Shown one piece after another: positions 14,830 through 22,659 of a stretch of 38,697 bases of DNA. This DNA comes from Clostridiales bacterium UBA7273 (GTDB lineage Bacteria; Bacillota; Clostridia; Oscillospirales; Oscillospiraceae), in assembly GCA_002472405.1 (NCBI GenBank), contig DKRV01000034.1:1-38697 (forward strand). Reading direction: 5' to 3'. Each line of letters starts with the position of its first letter. The stretch's first letter is position 1. The notes below the pieces were generated by a model. It was not told the DNA's origin and made no database searches. It was given only the letters and a program-made list of their open reading frames with translations. The position numbers were made by a program, and so were the translations under genes.

Positions 14830-15594
14830 TCAGCCTCTGCGCTGGCGCAGGACTTCGTACATGATTATTGAGGCGGCGGCGGAAGCGTTCAGAGAGTTTA
14901 TCTTGCCTGCCATGGGGATGCTCACGATAAAGTCGCAGTTTTCACGCACGAGCCTGCCCATACCGTCGCCTTCAGAGCCGATAACAACGGCGCAGGAACC
15001 GGTGAAATCCGTGCTCCAAAGCTCGCTGCTGCCGCCGGCTGCCGCACCGTAGACCCAAACGCCTTCGTTTTTAAGCTCTTTAAGAACGGAAGGAATGTTA
15101 GGCACGCGTGCTATCTTCATGTGCTCGGCAGCACCTGCCGAAGCCTTGCCTACGATGGCGGTAAGCCCTGCACTGCGGCGCTTGGGGATTATAACTCCGT
15201 GCGCGCCGGCACATTCCGCGCTGCGGATTATCGCACCTAAATTTCGCGGATCGCTTACCTCGTCGCATACGATGATAAAAGGCTGCTCGCCTCTTTCCCG
15301 TGCAAGAGCAAGGATGTCAGCCACCTCGCAGTATTCGTTAACGCCTACAAGGGCGATAACGCCCTGATGCGCCTTCGTGACCGACATGTTGTCAAGCTTC
15401 CGGCGGTCGGCATCGACGACGACTATTCCGGCCTCGCGCGCTTTCGACGCGATATGGCCGAGGGTCTTGTCCGTCTCGCCCTTGGCAATGAATATCTTAT
15501 CTATGCTGCGGCCTACGCGCAGAGCCTCGATAACGGCATTTCTGCCCTCGATTATATCGTTTTTGATCTCAAAATTGTTTTCTTTGTTTTGCAT
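14830..15594 (-). CDS. rlmB: 23S rRNA (guanosine-2'-O-)-methyltransferase RlmB / TrmH family
   Basis: This SPOUT-class methyltransferase of the TrmH/RlmB group normally modifies G2251 (E. coli numbering) of 23S rRNA. An N-terminal substrate-binding domain (IIEGRNAVIEAL ... VTKAHQGVIALV) precedes the knotted catalytic domain. Motif 1 is SDPRNLGAIIRSAECAGAHG, motif 2 is CAVVIGSEGDGM, and motif 3 is VSIPMAGKINSLNASAAASI. The frame is open to 15711, but the ATG at 15594 with GGTGAAGAA just upstream fits the usual family start (MQNKENNFEI...IIEGRN) and gives 254 aa, normal length. It leads the operon with the pseudo-P-type ATPase gene. TrmH paralogues are hard to tell apart by eye; RlmB is the best fit. 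Confidence 0.9.
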   Translation of the reverse strand: MQNKENNFEIKNDIIEGRNAVIEALRVGRSIDKIFIAKGETDKTLGHIASKAREAGIVVVDADRRKLDNMSVTKAHQGVIALVGVNEYCEVADILALARERGEQPFIIVCDEVSDPRNLGAIIRSAECAGAHGVIIPKRRSAGLTAIVGKASAGAAEHMKIARVPNIPSVLKELKNEGVWVYGAAAGGSSELWSTDFTGSCAVVIGSEGDGMGRLVRENCDFIVSIPMAGKINSLNASAAASIIMYEVLRQRRG

Positions 15595-15665
15595 TTCTTC
15601 ACCCGTGCTCACATTTGCAGATAATAATACAAAATACATATTAACATATGCTTGCAAAAGTTTAA

Positions 15666-15683
15666 AGGGAAAAGTTTTTCCCT
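15666..15683. repeat. Inverted repeat in the rlmB-rhomboid divergent intergenic region
   Basis: AGGGAAAA (15666-15673) and TTTTCCCT (15676-15683) are exact inverted 8-mers with a 2-nt centre. It lies between the two divergent genes and could be an operator. No regulator is suggested. The rest of the 193-nt gap is AT-rich with the rightward promoter described separately. Confidence 0.4.
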
Positions 15684-15718
15684 GCGACAATTTTTTTGTG
15701 GACATTATCACAATTTGG

Positions 15719-15747
15719 TTGTAAGATGCAAGGTAGCATACTGTAAT
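15719..15747 (+). promoter_or_regulatory. Promoter for the rhomboid-propeller gene group
   Basis: TTGTAA (15719-15724), 17-nt spacer, TGTAAT (15742-15747), then AAAGGA just upstream of ATG 15788. Confidence 0.6.
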
Positions 15748-15787
15748 ATAAAATTAGTGTAATTATATCCTGCGAAAGGAAAGCGAT

Positions 15788-16633
15788 ATGAAAAAACTCA
15801 ATAATAAAATCGACATGTTCTGTTATAGGCACCCGAGATTCGGCATTCCGAACCTGATGCTGTATGTTGTCGTTATAAGTCTTGCTGTCTGGCTGCTGAG
15901 CATTATGGACAGCAGCAGGACGCTGATGAGCTACTTCGCATTTTCGCCCGAGCTTATTTTAAAAGGACAGGTATGGCGCCTTATCACGTTTATGTTCATT
16001 CCGCAGGATACGAGCATGTGGGCGCTGCTGTTTTTCTATTTTTATTACTGGATAGGCAGCACGCTCGAACGCGAGTGGGGCACGGCGCGATTTAATATAT
16101 TCATCTTCTCCGGTGTTCTGCTCACCATCATCTACGGCATGGTGATCTATCTTATCACCAAGCAGTCGGCAAGCATCGGAACGTACTACATCTATCTTTC
16201 GATGTTCTTCTCCTTTGCTACGCTTTATCCGGATACCCAGGTCCTTTTCATGTTCATTATTCCGGTCAAGATCAAGTGGCTTGCGTATATCGACGCTGCG
16301 TTCTTCATCTTTGAAATGATAGCAACACCGTTCCCGTTCAATCTGCTGCCGCTTATCGCAATGTTCAACTACTTCATATTCTTCGGCGCGGATCTCATAT
16401 CGGAGCTGCGGTCGAAGCGCGTGCACTACAGCAAAACAACGGTCAACTTCAACCGCGAAAAGCAGAAGATCAAATACGAGCAGCGCCAGAAGAACTACAC
16501 CTATAAGTGCAGTGTCTGCGGCAGAACAGACGTGGATTTTCCCAATCTTGAATTTCGTTACTGCTCAAAATGCGCAGGCTACCACTGCTTCTGTCAGGAC
16601 CATATAAACAACCACGTTCATTTCACTGAATAA
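15788..16633 (+). CDS. Rhomboid-fold membrane protein lacking catalytic residues, with Cys/His-rich tail
   Basis: Six or so hydrophobic segments span residues 22-205. The rhomboid-like signature GQVWRLITFMFIP (60-72) and a following WIGSTLEREWGTARF (88-102) match the L1 loop and TM2-3 region of rhomboids. The Ser motif GxSG expected around residues 128-140 is absent (SIGTYYIYLSMF), and the TM6 His is replaced (FNYFIFFGADL). I infer a pseudoprotease of the iRhom/derlin kind. The C-terminal cytosolic tail has a basic linker and then CSVC (241-244), CSKC (259-262) and HCFCQDHINNHVH (266-278), probably binding one or two zinc ions. The ATG at 15788 has AAAGGA upstream. It is followed 24 nt later by the propeller gene. 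Confidence 0.82.
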   Translation: MKKLNNKIDMFCYRHPRFGIPNLMLYVVVISLAVWLLSIMDSSRTLMSYFAFSPELILKGQVWRLITFMFIPQDTSMWALLFFYFYYWIGSTLEREWGTARFNIFIFSGVLLTIIYGMVIYLITKQSASIGTYYIYLSMFFSFATLYPDTQVLFMFIIPVKIKWLAYIDAAFFIFEMIATPFPFNLLPLIAMFNYFIFFGADLISELRSKRVHYSKTTVNFNREKQKIKYEQRQKNYTYKCSVCGRTDVDFPNLEFRYCSKCAGYHCFCQDHINNHVHFTE

Positions 16634-16657
16634 CGATAAAACAGGGTGGATAAGGAT

Positions 16658-18379
16658 ATGGAAGAGAAGAAAATAACGGCTAAGACAGTCGTTGGCATAG
16701 TGATATTTGTTGCGCTCATTGCAGTGCTTGTCATGGTCGTGATGCGCGGCATTGCGGCAAACAAAGCGCTTGAAGAAACCGCGGAAAGTCCGGCCGTAAC
16801 GGTGCAGCCTACGCCGACCCCGACTCCCGAGCCTACGCCGACTCCCGTGGGCCTGCCGGACTTCAAGCCCCATTCCGTTGACGGGACAGAGCCGGAAAGA
16901 CTCATTTCCAGTACTGCGATCATGGTTGACGGCGAGATCGTCGAGGAGTACGAAAGCGACTACGAGATAAACTTCGACCTGCCGGAGAGATACACAGAGC
17001 TTGAGGGCATCGTCACCTTCCGCGGCGATAACTTCCGCAGCGGCGCAGCCTACGGCACGGCCTCCGTCAGCAGCAAAACGCTCACGAAGGCCTGGTCGAA
17101 ATCGACAAGCGGCCTGAGCGATTCCGACGGCATCTATTGGTCCGGCAGCGGCTGGACCGGTCAGCCGCTTATCGTCAAATGGCCCGAGGCAACACGCAAG
17201 AACATAAGCGCAATGTACGACTGGGCGCGCGAAAAGGAAGGCCTTGTCGAGGTCATATACGCAACGCTTGACGGACATGTGTATTTCTATGAGCTGACAA
17301 GCGGCGAATACACGCGCGATCCGCTTAACCTCGGCTTTAACTACAAGGGAGCGGGCGCTCTTGATCCGCGCGGATATCCGATACTCTATGTCGGCTCGGG
17401 CGTTGACAGCGTAAACGGAAGATCTCGCGTCAAGGTCGTAAACCTTATTGACAACAGCGTTATGTTCGAGTTCGGCCACAATGAGACCTTTGCAAACCGC
17501 GGCTGGCATATGTTTGACTCTTCACCCCTCGTGAGCGCGGAGACAGATCAGCTCATCTATCCGGGTGAAAACGGAATACTCTACATCATTCATTTGAATA
17601 CAAAATACAACGAGCAGACAGGTGAGCTGTCCGTTGATCCGGACAATATAGTCAAATGGAAGTATAACGGTGTGCGCAGCGGCAGCCGGTACTGGCTTGG
17701 CGTTGAGTCATCGGCGGCGATAATCAATAACTACATTTTCCTTGCCGATAACGGCGGCAACCTCATGTGCCTTGATCTGAACACACTGAAGCTCGTATGG
17801 GTGCAGGATGTGCTCGACGACACAAACTGCTCGCCTGTTGTCGATATTGAGGACGGCCACCCATATATTTACATCAGCACCTCGTTCCACTACGGATGGC
17901 GCTCGTACTCAACGGCGGAGATACCCATTTTCAAGATAGATGCCGAAACCGGCGAGATAGTCTGGCGCACGGATTACACCTGCTACACCGTGCAGGATCT
18001 CTCCGGCGGCGTTCAGGGCACCATCGCAGTAGGCAAAAATAAGCTCTCGGACATGATCTTTGTCCCCATTGCACGCACTCCGGGCGCAAGCTCCGGCACG
18101 CTCGCGGCGCTCAAAAAGGACACCGGCGAGGTCGTCTGGGAAAAGGAAACGTCAATGTACAGCTGGAGCAGCCCCGTCGATTTCTATGATGCCGACGGCA
18201 ACGGGTATCTGCTCTACTGCAACTCGGGCTTTAATATGTTCCTGATCGACGGAAAAACAGGCGAGCAGCTCGACTATATGAACCTCGGCGGCAATATCGA
18301 GGCTTCACCGGCAATGTACGGCAACTATGCTGTCGTCGGAACGCGCGCAATGCGCACATATTGCATACAGGTGGGTTAA
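16658..18379 (+). CDS. Membrane-anchored PQQ-type beta-propeller protein
   Basis: The protein is 573 aa. An N-terminal membrane anchor (TAKTVVGIVIFVALIAVLVMVVM) is followed by a Pro/Thr linker (QPTPTPTPEPTPTP) and an extracellular WD/PQQ-like beta-propeller. The blade pattern is clear in IYATLDGHVYFYELTSGEY, NGILYIIHLNTK, IFLADNGGNLMCLDLNTLK, IFKIDAETGEIVWRTDY, LAALKKDTGEVVWEKE and FNMFLIDGKTGEQLDY. These propellers are usually binding scaffolds in Firmicutes; no PQQ-dependent dehydrogenase residues are evident. The GTG at 16646 lies in the GGGTGGA ribosome-binding site, so ATG 16658 is chosen. It sits between the pseudo-rhomboid and EFR1 genes with short gaps (24 and 44 nt), so an operon is likely. 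Confidence 0.88.
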   Translation: MEEKKITAKTVVGIVIFVALIAVLVMVVMRGIAANKALEETAESPAVTVQPTPTPTPEPTPTPVGLPDFKPHSVDGTEPERLISSTAIMVDGEIVEEYESDYEINFDLPERYTELEGIVTFRGDNFRSGAAYGTASVSSKTLTKAWSKSTSGLSDSDGIYWSGSGWTGQPLIVKWPEATRKNISAMYDWAREKEGLVEVIYATLDGHVYFYELTSGEYTRDPLNLGFNYKGAGALDPRGYPILYVGSGVDSVNGRSRVKVVNLIDNSVMFEFGHNETFANRGWHMFDSSPLVSAETDQLIYPGENGILYIIHLNTKYNEQTGELSVDPDNIVKWKYNGVRSGSRYWLGVESSAAIINNYIFLADNGGNLMCLDLNTLKLVWVQDVLDDTNCSPVVDIEDGHPYIYISTSFHYGWRSYSTAEIPIFKIDAETGEIVWRTDYTCYTVQDLSGGVQGTIAVGKNKLSDMIFVPIARTPGASSGTLAALKKDTGEVVWEKETSMYSWSSPVDFYDADGNGYLLYCNSGFNMFLIDGKTGEQLDYMNLGGNIEASPAMYGNYAVVGTRAMRTYCIQVG

Positions 18380-18423
18380 TTTGTACATATAGAGGTAAAA
18401 GGAAAAAGGAAGGGAAAAAGACA

Positions 18424-19167
18424 ATGAAATACGCGATTTTTTACTTCAGCCCCTGCGGCGGAACAAAATCCGTTGCGGACATCATCAGCAAGGAGCTGGG
18501 CGACGCTCCCATGCAGGAGCTGACCACTCCGAGCATGAACACGGCCATCGACCATGATACGCTCACGTTCTTCTGCTTCCCGGTCTACGGCGGCAGGATA
18601 CCCAAGCCCATGTACGACCGCATGAAGATCATAAGCGGCGATAAAACGCCCTGCGTTCCCGTTGCCGTTTTCGGCAACCGTGCCGTTGACGATGCGCTGC
18701 TCGAGATGAGCGAGCTTGCCGAAAAGTGCGGCTTTGTGACCGTTGCCGGCTGCGAGATGGTAGCTCCGCACTCGATCGATCCTCAGTTCGGCGCAGGCCG
18801 TCCTGACGCAAGCGACAAGGCAAAGCTGCATGAGTTTCTCGAAAAGCTCAAGGCAGCCGAAAGCTTCAGCCCGGTTAAAATGCCCGGCGATCCCGGCTAT
18901 GCCAAGAAAAAAAGCGCGGCGCTTCCGCTTTACCCCGTTGCGTCTAAGGAATGCATCGGCTGCGGCATCTGTGAAAAATACTGCCCGGCAGGCGCAATCA
19001 AGGGCAAGCATATGCGCACCGTTCCCACAAAGTGCATAAGCTGCATGCGCTGCGTTAGCATGTGCTCGACCGAGTCGCGCAAGGTCCCGGCACCTATGCG
19101 CCTTGCCGCGCATCTTACGCTCAAGAAGCTGTGCTCCGAGCGCAAGGAGCCTAAGTTTTATCTGTGA
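18424..19167 (+). CDS. EFR1-family flavodoxin-ferredoxin fusion
   Basis: EFR1 proteins join an N-terminal flavodoxin-like domain to a C-terminal bacterial-type 2[4Fe-4S] ferredoxin and are presumed electron carriers in anaerobes. Here residues 1-150 form the flavodoxin part: MKYAIFYFSPCGGTKSVADI with the phosphate-binding loop SPCGGTKS, and FFCFPVYGGRIPKPMYD. Ferredoxin clusters are CIGCGICEKYC (177-187) and CISCMRCVSMC (204-214). The frame is open further upstream, but ATG 18424 with GGAAGGG upstream starts precisely at the flavodoxin strand. Length, 247 aa, is typical. The partner proteins are unknown; the adjacent propeller gene gives no metabolic clue. Confidence 0.92.
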   Translation: MKYAIFYFSPCGGTKSVADIISKELGDAPMQELTTPSMNTAIDHDTLTFFCFPVYGGRIPKPMYDRMKIISGDKTPCVPVAVFGNRAVDDALLEMSELAEKCGFVTVAGCEMVAPHSIDPQFGAGRPDASDKAKLHEFLEKLKAAESFSPVKMPGDPGYAKKKSAALPLYPVASKECIGCGICEKYCPAGAIKGKHMRTVPTKCISCMRCVSMCSTESRKVPAPMRLAAHLTLKKLCSERKEPKFYL

Positions 19168-19202
19168 TCTCATTCAATTGCAAAATATCTGACAATTGCT
19201 TG

Positions 19203-19232
19203 TTGTGCTCGGTCGGATATATGTGATATACT
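19203..19232 (+). promoter_or_regulatory. Possible promoter for the FeS flavoprotein-hypA unit
   Basis: TTGTGC (19203-19208), 18-nt spacer, TATACT (19227-19232). The -35 match is weak. The -10 and position, about 55 nt before the start codon, are reasonable. Two direct CAATTGC 7-mers lie just upstream. Confidence 0.4.
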
Positions 19233-19288
19233 TAAAAAAGACCTGAGGCAAATAAAATTGGAGCAAAGGAATAAGGAAGGAGCTACAT

Positions 19289-22018
19289 ATGGCAAGAGAA
19301 AAAATCATTGCGCTCGGCAAAAAAATGACCGACCGCATACCCTACAAGCTCGGACTTGAAAAGCTCACCGAGTCCGATCCCGAGTATTACGGCCTTGAGT
19401 GCGTCGTGACCGACGACGAGGCCGACGTTGCACTGGCAATGGATCTCCGCAAACCCACAACTCCCGAGAAGCTCGCGGCAAAGATGGGCAAGGATGTTGC
19501 CTATGTCTGCGAAAAGCTGGACGATCTGGCGATGAAGGGCGTTATTGAGTATAACTACGACAATCCCGACGGGATCCGTCAGTACGTTCTGCCCATTTTC
19601 GTTCCCGGCGCTGCCGAGCTTATGAATATGAATCTCGAGCAGGTCGAGAAGTACCCCCAGATCGCAAAATTCTTCGAGCGCATGGCATTCCTGCCGCTGA
19701 CGAAGATCACCCCCATGGTACCTCCCGGAGGCAACGGCATAGGCATGCACGTTATCCCCGTCGAGAAGGCAATACCGGCAACCAACGAGTCTGTCAGCAT
19801 TGAGCATATCTCCCACTGGCTCAAGAAGTATGAGGGTCAGCTCGGAGTCGGCTACTGCTCCTGCCGCAACGCAATGCGCCTTATGGGCGAGGGCTGCGGC
19901 GAGATGCAGGATGAGCTGTGCATCGCCGTCGGCACCTTCGCAAGATACTGCGTCGAGACCGGCAAGGGCCGCTATATCACCCACGAAGAGGCGCTGCGCA
20001 TCCTCAAGCGCTCCGAGGAAAACGGCTATGTCCACCAGATAACCAACATCGACGGCGAGAACAAGATCTTCGCCATCTGCAACTGTGCGCTCGGCTCCTG
20101 CTTTGCCCTGCGCACCTCCCAGCTTTTCAATACCCCCAATATGTCCGCTTCCGCGTATCGCGCACACGTCGATAAGGAAAAGTGCGTTGCCTGCGGCAAG
20201 TGTGTTGAGGTCTGTCCTGCAGGCGCGGCAAAGCTCGGCCAGAAGCTCTGCACCAAGGACGGTCCCGTCGTGTATCCCAAGCAGCCTCTGCCCGATGATA
20301 ACCACTGGGGTGAGCACATGTGGGATATGGACTATAAAAACAACAACCAGAAAAACTGCCACGAGAGCGGCACCGCTCCCTGTAAGGCAGCCTGCCCGGC
20401 GCACATCGCCGTTCAGGGCTACATCAAGATGGCAGGCCAGGGCAGATACCTTGACGCTCTCAAGCTCATCAAGCAGGATAACCCGTTCCCGGCGGTCTGC
20501 GGCAGCATCTGCAACAGAAGATGCGAGGATGCATGCACTCGCGGCCAGCTCGACCGCGCCGTCGCCATCGACGAGATCAAGAAGTTCATCGCCGAGAAGG
20601 AGCTGAGCGAAAAGACTCGCTATATCCCCGAAAAGCGCCGTCATAAGACTCCCGACACCGATTATGTCGAGAAGATCGCGATAATCGGCGCAGGCCCTGC
20701 CGGCATGAGCTGTGCTTATTACCTGGCCGAGATGGGCTACGCAAACGTCACCGTTTTTGACCGCAACCCGGTTCCCGGCGGCATGCTCACCCTCGGAATC
20801 CCGTCCTTCCGCCTCGAGCGCAAGGTCATAAATGCTGAGATCGATGTGCTCAAGAAAATGGGCGTAAAGTTCAAGTGCGGCGTAGAGGTCGGCAAGGATA
20901 TCACCATCGACGAGCTGCGCAAGCAAGGCTATAAGGGCTTCTTTGTCGCCATCGGCGCGCAGAAGTCTGCAAAGCTCGGCATAACGGGCGAGGAGCTCAA
21001 GGGCGTTTACGGCGGCGTTGATTTCCTGCGTGACGTCAACCTCGGAAACAAGGTCGAGATCGGTAAGAAGGTCGCCGTTATCGGCGGCGGCAATGTCGCA
21101 ATGGATGTTGTCCGCACGGCTGTCCGCCTTGGTGCCGAGGAGGCTTACATAGTCTATCGCCGCAGCGAGGATGAGATGCCGGCAGACAAGGAAGAGGTCG
21201 CCGAAGCAATGGCAGAGGGCGTGAAGTTCTGCTACCTCAACGCTCCTGTTGAGATCACCGGCACCGCGGCAGGCAAGGTCAACGGCCTGAAGGTCGAGAT
21301 CATGGAGCTTGGCGAGCCTGACGAGAAGGGCAGAAGAAAGCCCGTCGGCACCGGCAAGTTCAAGACCATCAAGGTCAATTCCGTCATCGGCGCTATCGGC
21401 CAGACCATCGACTGGGGCGAGCTGGATATCGGCGCGCTCAAGACCGCCGCAAAGGGCGTTGCAATGGCAGACCCCGTAACGCTCCAGACCGCACAGGAGG
21501 ATATCTTCGTCGGCGGCGACTGCTACACCGGCCCGAAATTTGCGATCGACGCAATAGCCGCCGGCCGCGAGGGCGCTATCAGCCTGCACCGCTATGTTCA
21601 GCCCGGCCAGAGCCTTACCCTTGCCCGTAATCCGCGCGATTTCTACGAGCTGGATAAGGACAACGTCGTGCTCGATATAAACTGCTTCGATGCGCCCGTG
21701 CGCCAGGAAGTCAAGCACGATCCGCGCAAGGCAAAGACCATGAAGAACGACCGCGTCACCTTCACCGAGGAGCAGGTAAAGGAGGAAGCCAGCCGCTGCC
21801 TGGGCTGCGGCGTGACAATCGTTGATCAGAATAAGTGCATCGGCTGCGGCCTGTGCACCACTCGCTGCGAGTTTGATGCGATCCACCTGCACCGCGATCA
21901 CCCCGATGCAAGCAAGATGGTCAGGACCGACGACAAGATTCCGCCTCTGGCAGCATATGCCGCAAAGCGCGCGGTCAAGATCAAGATCAAGGATCTCAAG
22001 GAAAAACTCGCAAAGTGA
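19289..22018 (+). CDS. Multidomain iron-sulfur flavoprotein, GltD-type FAD/NAD(P) oxidoreductase (909 aa)
   Basis: Residues 1-100 look like a winged-helix module (RKPTTPEKLAAKMGKDVAYV). A cysteine-rich domain runs from 190 to 272 (YCSCRNAMRLMGEGC, CNCALGSC). It is followed by a ferredoxin motif CVACGKCVEVC (299-309). Then comes a GltD-like unit: an FeS domain with APCKAACPAHIAVQGYI (363-379) and CGSICNRRCEDAC (404-416), FAD-binding IAIIGAGPAGMSCAYYLAE (463-481), NAD(P)-binding VAVIGGGNVAMD (595-606), and GGDCYTGP...AIAAGREGA. The C-terminus adds CLGC (837-840) and CIGCGLCTTRC (850-860). Known relatives (GltD, DPD N-terminal half, NfnB/SudA) move electrons between NAD(P)H and FeS partners. The true partner is unknown. 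Codon choice is strongly biased (AAG, ATC, GTC, CTC), suggesting high expression. hypA follows by 21 nt. Confidence 0.88.
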   Translation: MAREKIIALGKKMTDRIPYKLGLEKLTESDPEYYGLECVVTDDEADVALAMDLRKPTTPEKLAAKMGKDVAYVCEKLDDLAMKGVIEYNYDNPDGIRQYVLPIFVPGAAELMNMNLEQVEKYPQIAKFFERMAFLPLTKITPMVPPGGNGIGMHVIPVEKAIPATNESVSIEHISHWLKKYEGQLGVGYCSCRNAMRLMGEGCGEMQDELCIAVGTFARYCVETGKGRYITHEEALRILKRSEENGYVHQITNIDGENKIFAICNCALGSCFALRTSQLFNTPNMSASAYRAHVDKEKCVACGKCVEVCPAGAAKLGQKLCTKDGPVVYPKQPLPDDNHWGEHMWDMDYKNNNQKNCHESGTAPCKAACPAHIAVQGYIKMAGQGRYLDALKLIKQDNPFPAVCGSICNRRCEDACTRGQLDRAVAIDEIKKFIAEKELSEKTRYIPEKRRHKTPDTDYVEKIAIIGAGPAGMSCAYYLAEMGYANVTVFDRNPVPGGMLTLGIPSFRLERKVINAEIDVLKKMGVKFKCGVEVGKDITIDELRKQGYKGFFVAIGAQKSAKLGITGEELKGVYGGVDFLRDVNLGNKVEIGKKVAVIGGGNVAMDVVRTAVRLGAEEAYIVYRRSEDEMPADKEEVAEAMAEGVKFCYLNAPVEITGTAAGKVNGLKVEIMELGEPDEKGRRKPVGTGKFKTIKVNSVIGAIGQTIDWGELDIGALKTAAKGVAMADPVTLQTAQEDIFVGGDCYTGPKFAIDAIAAGREGAISLHRYVQPGQSLTLARNPRDFYELDKDNVVLDINCFDAPVRQEVKHDPRKAKTMKNDRVTFTEEQVKEEASRCLGCGVTIVDQNKCIGCGLCTTRCEFDAIHLHRDHPDASKMVRTDDKIPPLAAYAAKRAVKIKIKDLKEKLAK

Positions 22019-22039
22019 TCACATCGGAGGAAATGCCCC

Positions 22040-22384
22040 ATGCATGAGCTCGGAACGGTATTTTACGTTATAAAGGAAGTTGAAAAGCTCTGCGACGAGA
22101 ATAAGCTCACCAAGGTCGGAAGCGTCACGCTTCAGATAGGCGAGGTCAGCGGTATCGTGCCGGAATATATCGTCGATTGCTGGAACTGGGCCATAAAGGA
22201 GTCCAAGTATATGAAGGAGGCCGAGCTGAAGGTCGAAAAGCTCGAGGCGGTCACCTTCTGCGAGGACTGCAAGCAGACCTACCCGACGGTGAAATACGCA
22301 AAGGTGTGTCCGTATTGCCAGAGCGAGAATACATATCTCGTCACCGGCAACGAATACATCATAAAAGAGATCGAAGCAATGTAG
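22040..22384 (+). CDS. hypA: HypA/HybF-family nickel metallochaperone
   Basis: HypA delivers Ni(II) during [NiFe]-hydrogenase (and sometimes urease) maturation. The diagnostic N-terminal MHE Ni-binding sequence is present (MHELGTVFYVIKEVEKL). So are the zinc site CEDCKQTYPTVKYAKVCPYCQSE-type cysteines (two CxxC pairs) and VGEVSGIVPEYI-like core (IGEVSGIVPEYIVDCW). Length, 114 aa, is normal. Start at ATG 22040 with CGGAGG upstream, 21 nt after the FeS flavoprotein, so co-transcribed. No hydrogenase structural gene, hypB or other hyp gene lies in the window, so this is a detached maturation gene, or its client is something else. Confidence 0.93.
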   Translation: MHELGTVFYVIKEVEKLCDENKLTKVGSVTLQIGEVSGIVPEYIVDCWNWAIKESKYMKEAELKVEKLEAVTFCEDCKQTYPTVKYAKVCPYCQSENTYLVTGNEYIIKEIEAM

Positions 22385-22410
22385 ATCAAAAATGTAAACT
22401 AAATTGAAAA

Positions 22411-22438
22411 CTCCCGACCAATTCGGTCGGGAGTTTTT
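22411..22438 (+). terminator. Terminator after hypA
   Basis: CTCCCGACC (22411-22419) pairs with GGTCGGGAG (22425-22433), followed by TTTTT (22434-22438). Confidence 0.93.
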
Positions 22439-22489
22439 GTGCGGCAAAATGCACAAGCGGCGCAATAACTATTTATTTACTATTACTAT

Positions 22490-22517
22490 TTAAGAAAAGA
22501 ATAAAATGTGTTATAAT
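22490..22517 (+). promoter_or_regulatory. Promoter for the candidate small RNA
   Basis: A perfect TATAAT (22512-22517) with TTAAGA (22490-22495) 16 nt upstream. No coding gene follows on this strand; the transcript would start near 22523. Confidence 0.6.
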
Positions 22518-22522
22518 ACATA

Positions 22523-22659
22523 TTGAAGAGGGCGATTGATGGTCGCTGTCCCACCCTGTCGGCACAAAAGTGCCGCATTGTGACCTTCAATTTGGGAGAA
22601 TATGCCCCACAAAATACACAACGCACCGCACGGTTATCCCCCGTGCGGTGCAACTTTTT
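22523..22659 (+). ncRNA. Candidate stand-alone small RNA, about 137 nt
   Basis: The unit is bounded by a promoter and by a strong hairpin, GCACCGCACGG (22623-22633) with CCGTGCGGTGC (22641-22651), ending in TTTTT (22655-22659). Inside, ATTGAA (22522-22527) pairs with TTCAAT (22586-22591), GGTCGC (22541-22546) with GTGACC (22580-22585), and CGGCAC with GTGCCG around an AAAA loop (22560-22575). GGGC (22530-22533) could form a pseudoknot with a GCCC later (22604-22607). It does not resemble 6S, SRP, tmRNA or RNase P RNA by conserved motifs. Two tiny frames (14 and 19 codons, starts 22539 and 22602) exist and could be translated. The 3' hairpin may also terminate prfC from the other side. Confidence 0.55.

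Noticed and set aside
19283..21901. Long open frame (872 codons) on the minus strand opposite the FeS flavoprotein
   Set aside because: Antisense to a gene with complete cofactor motifs; the translated product is low-complexity Ala/Leu/Asp.
22040..22384. A [NiFe]-hydrogenase maturation locus
   Set aside because: Only hypA is present; no structural or other hyp gene is in the window.
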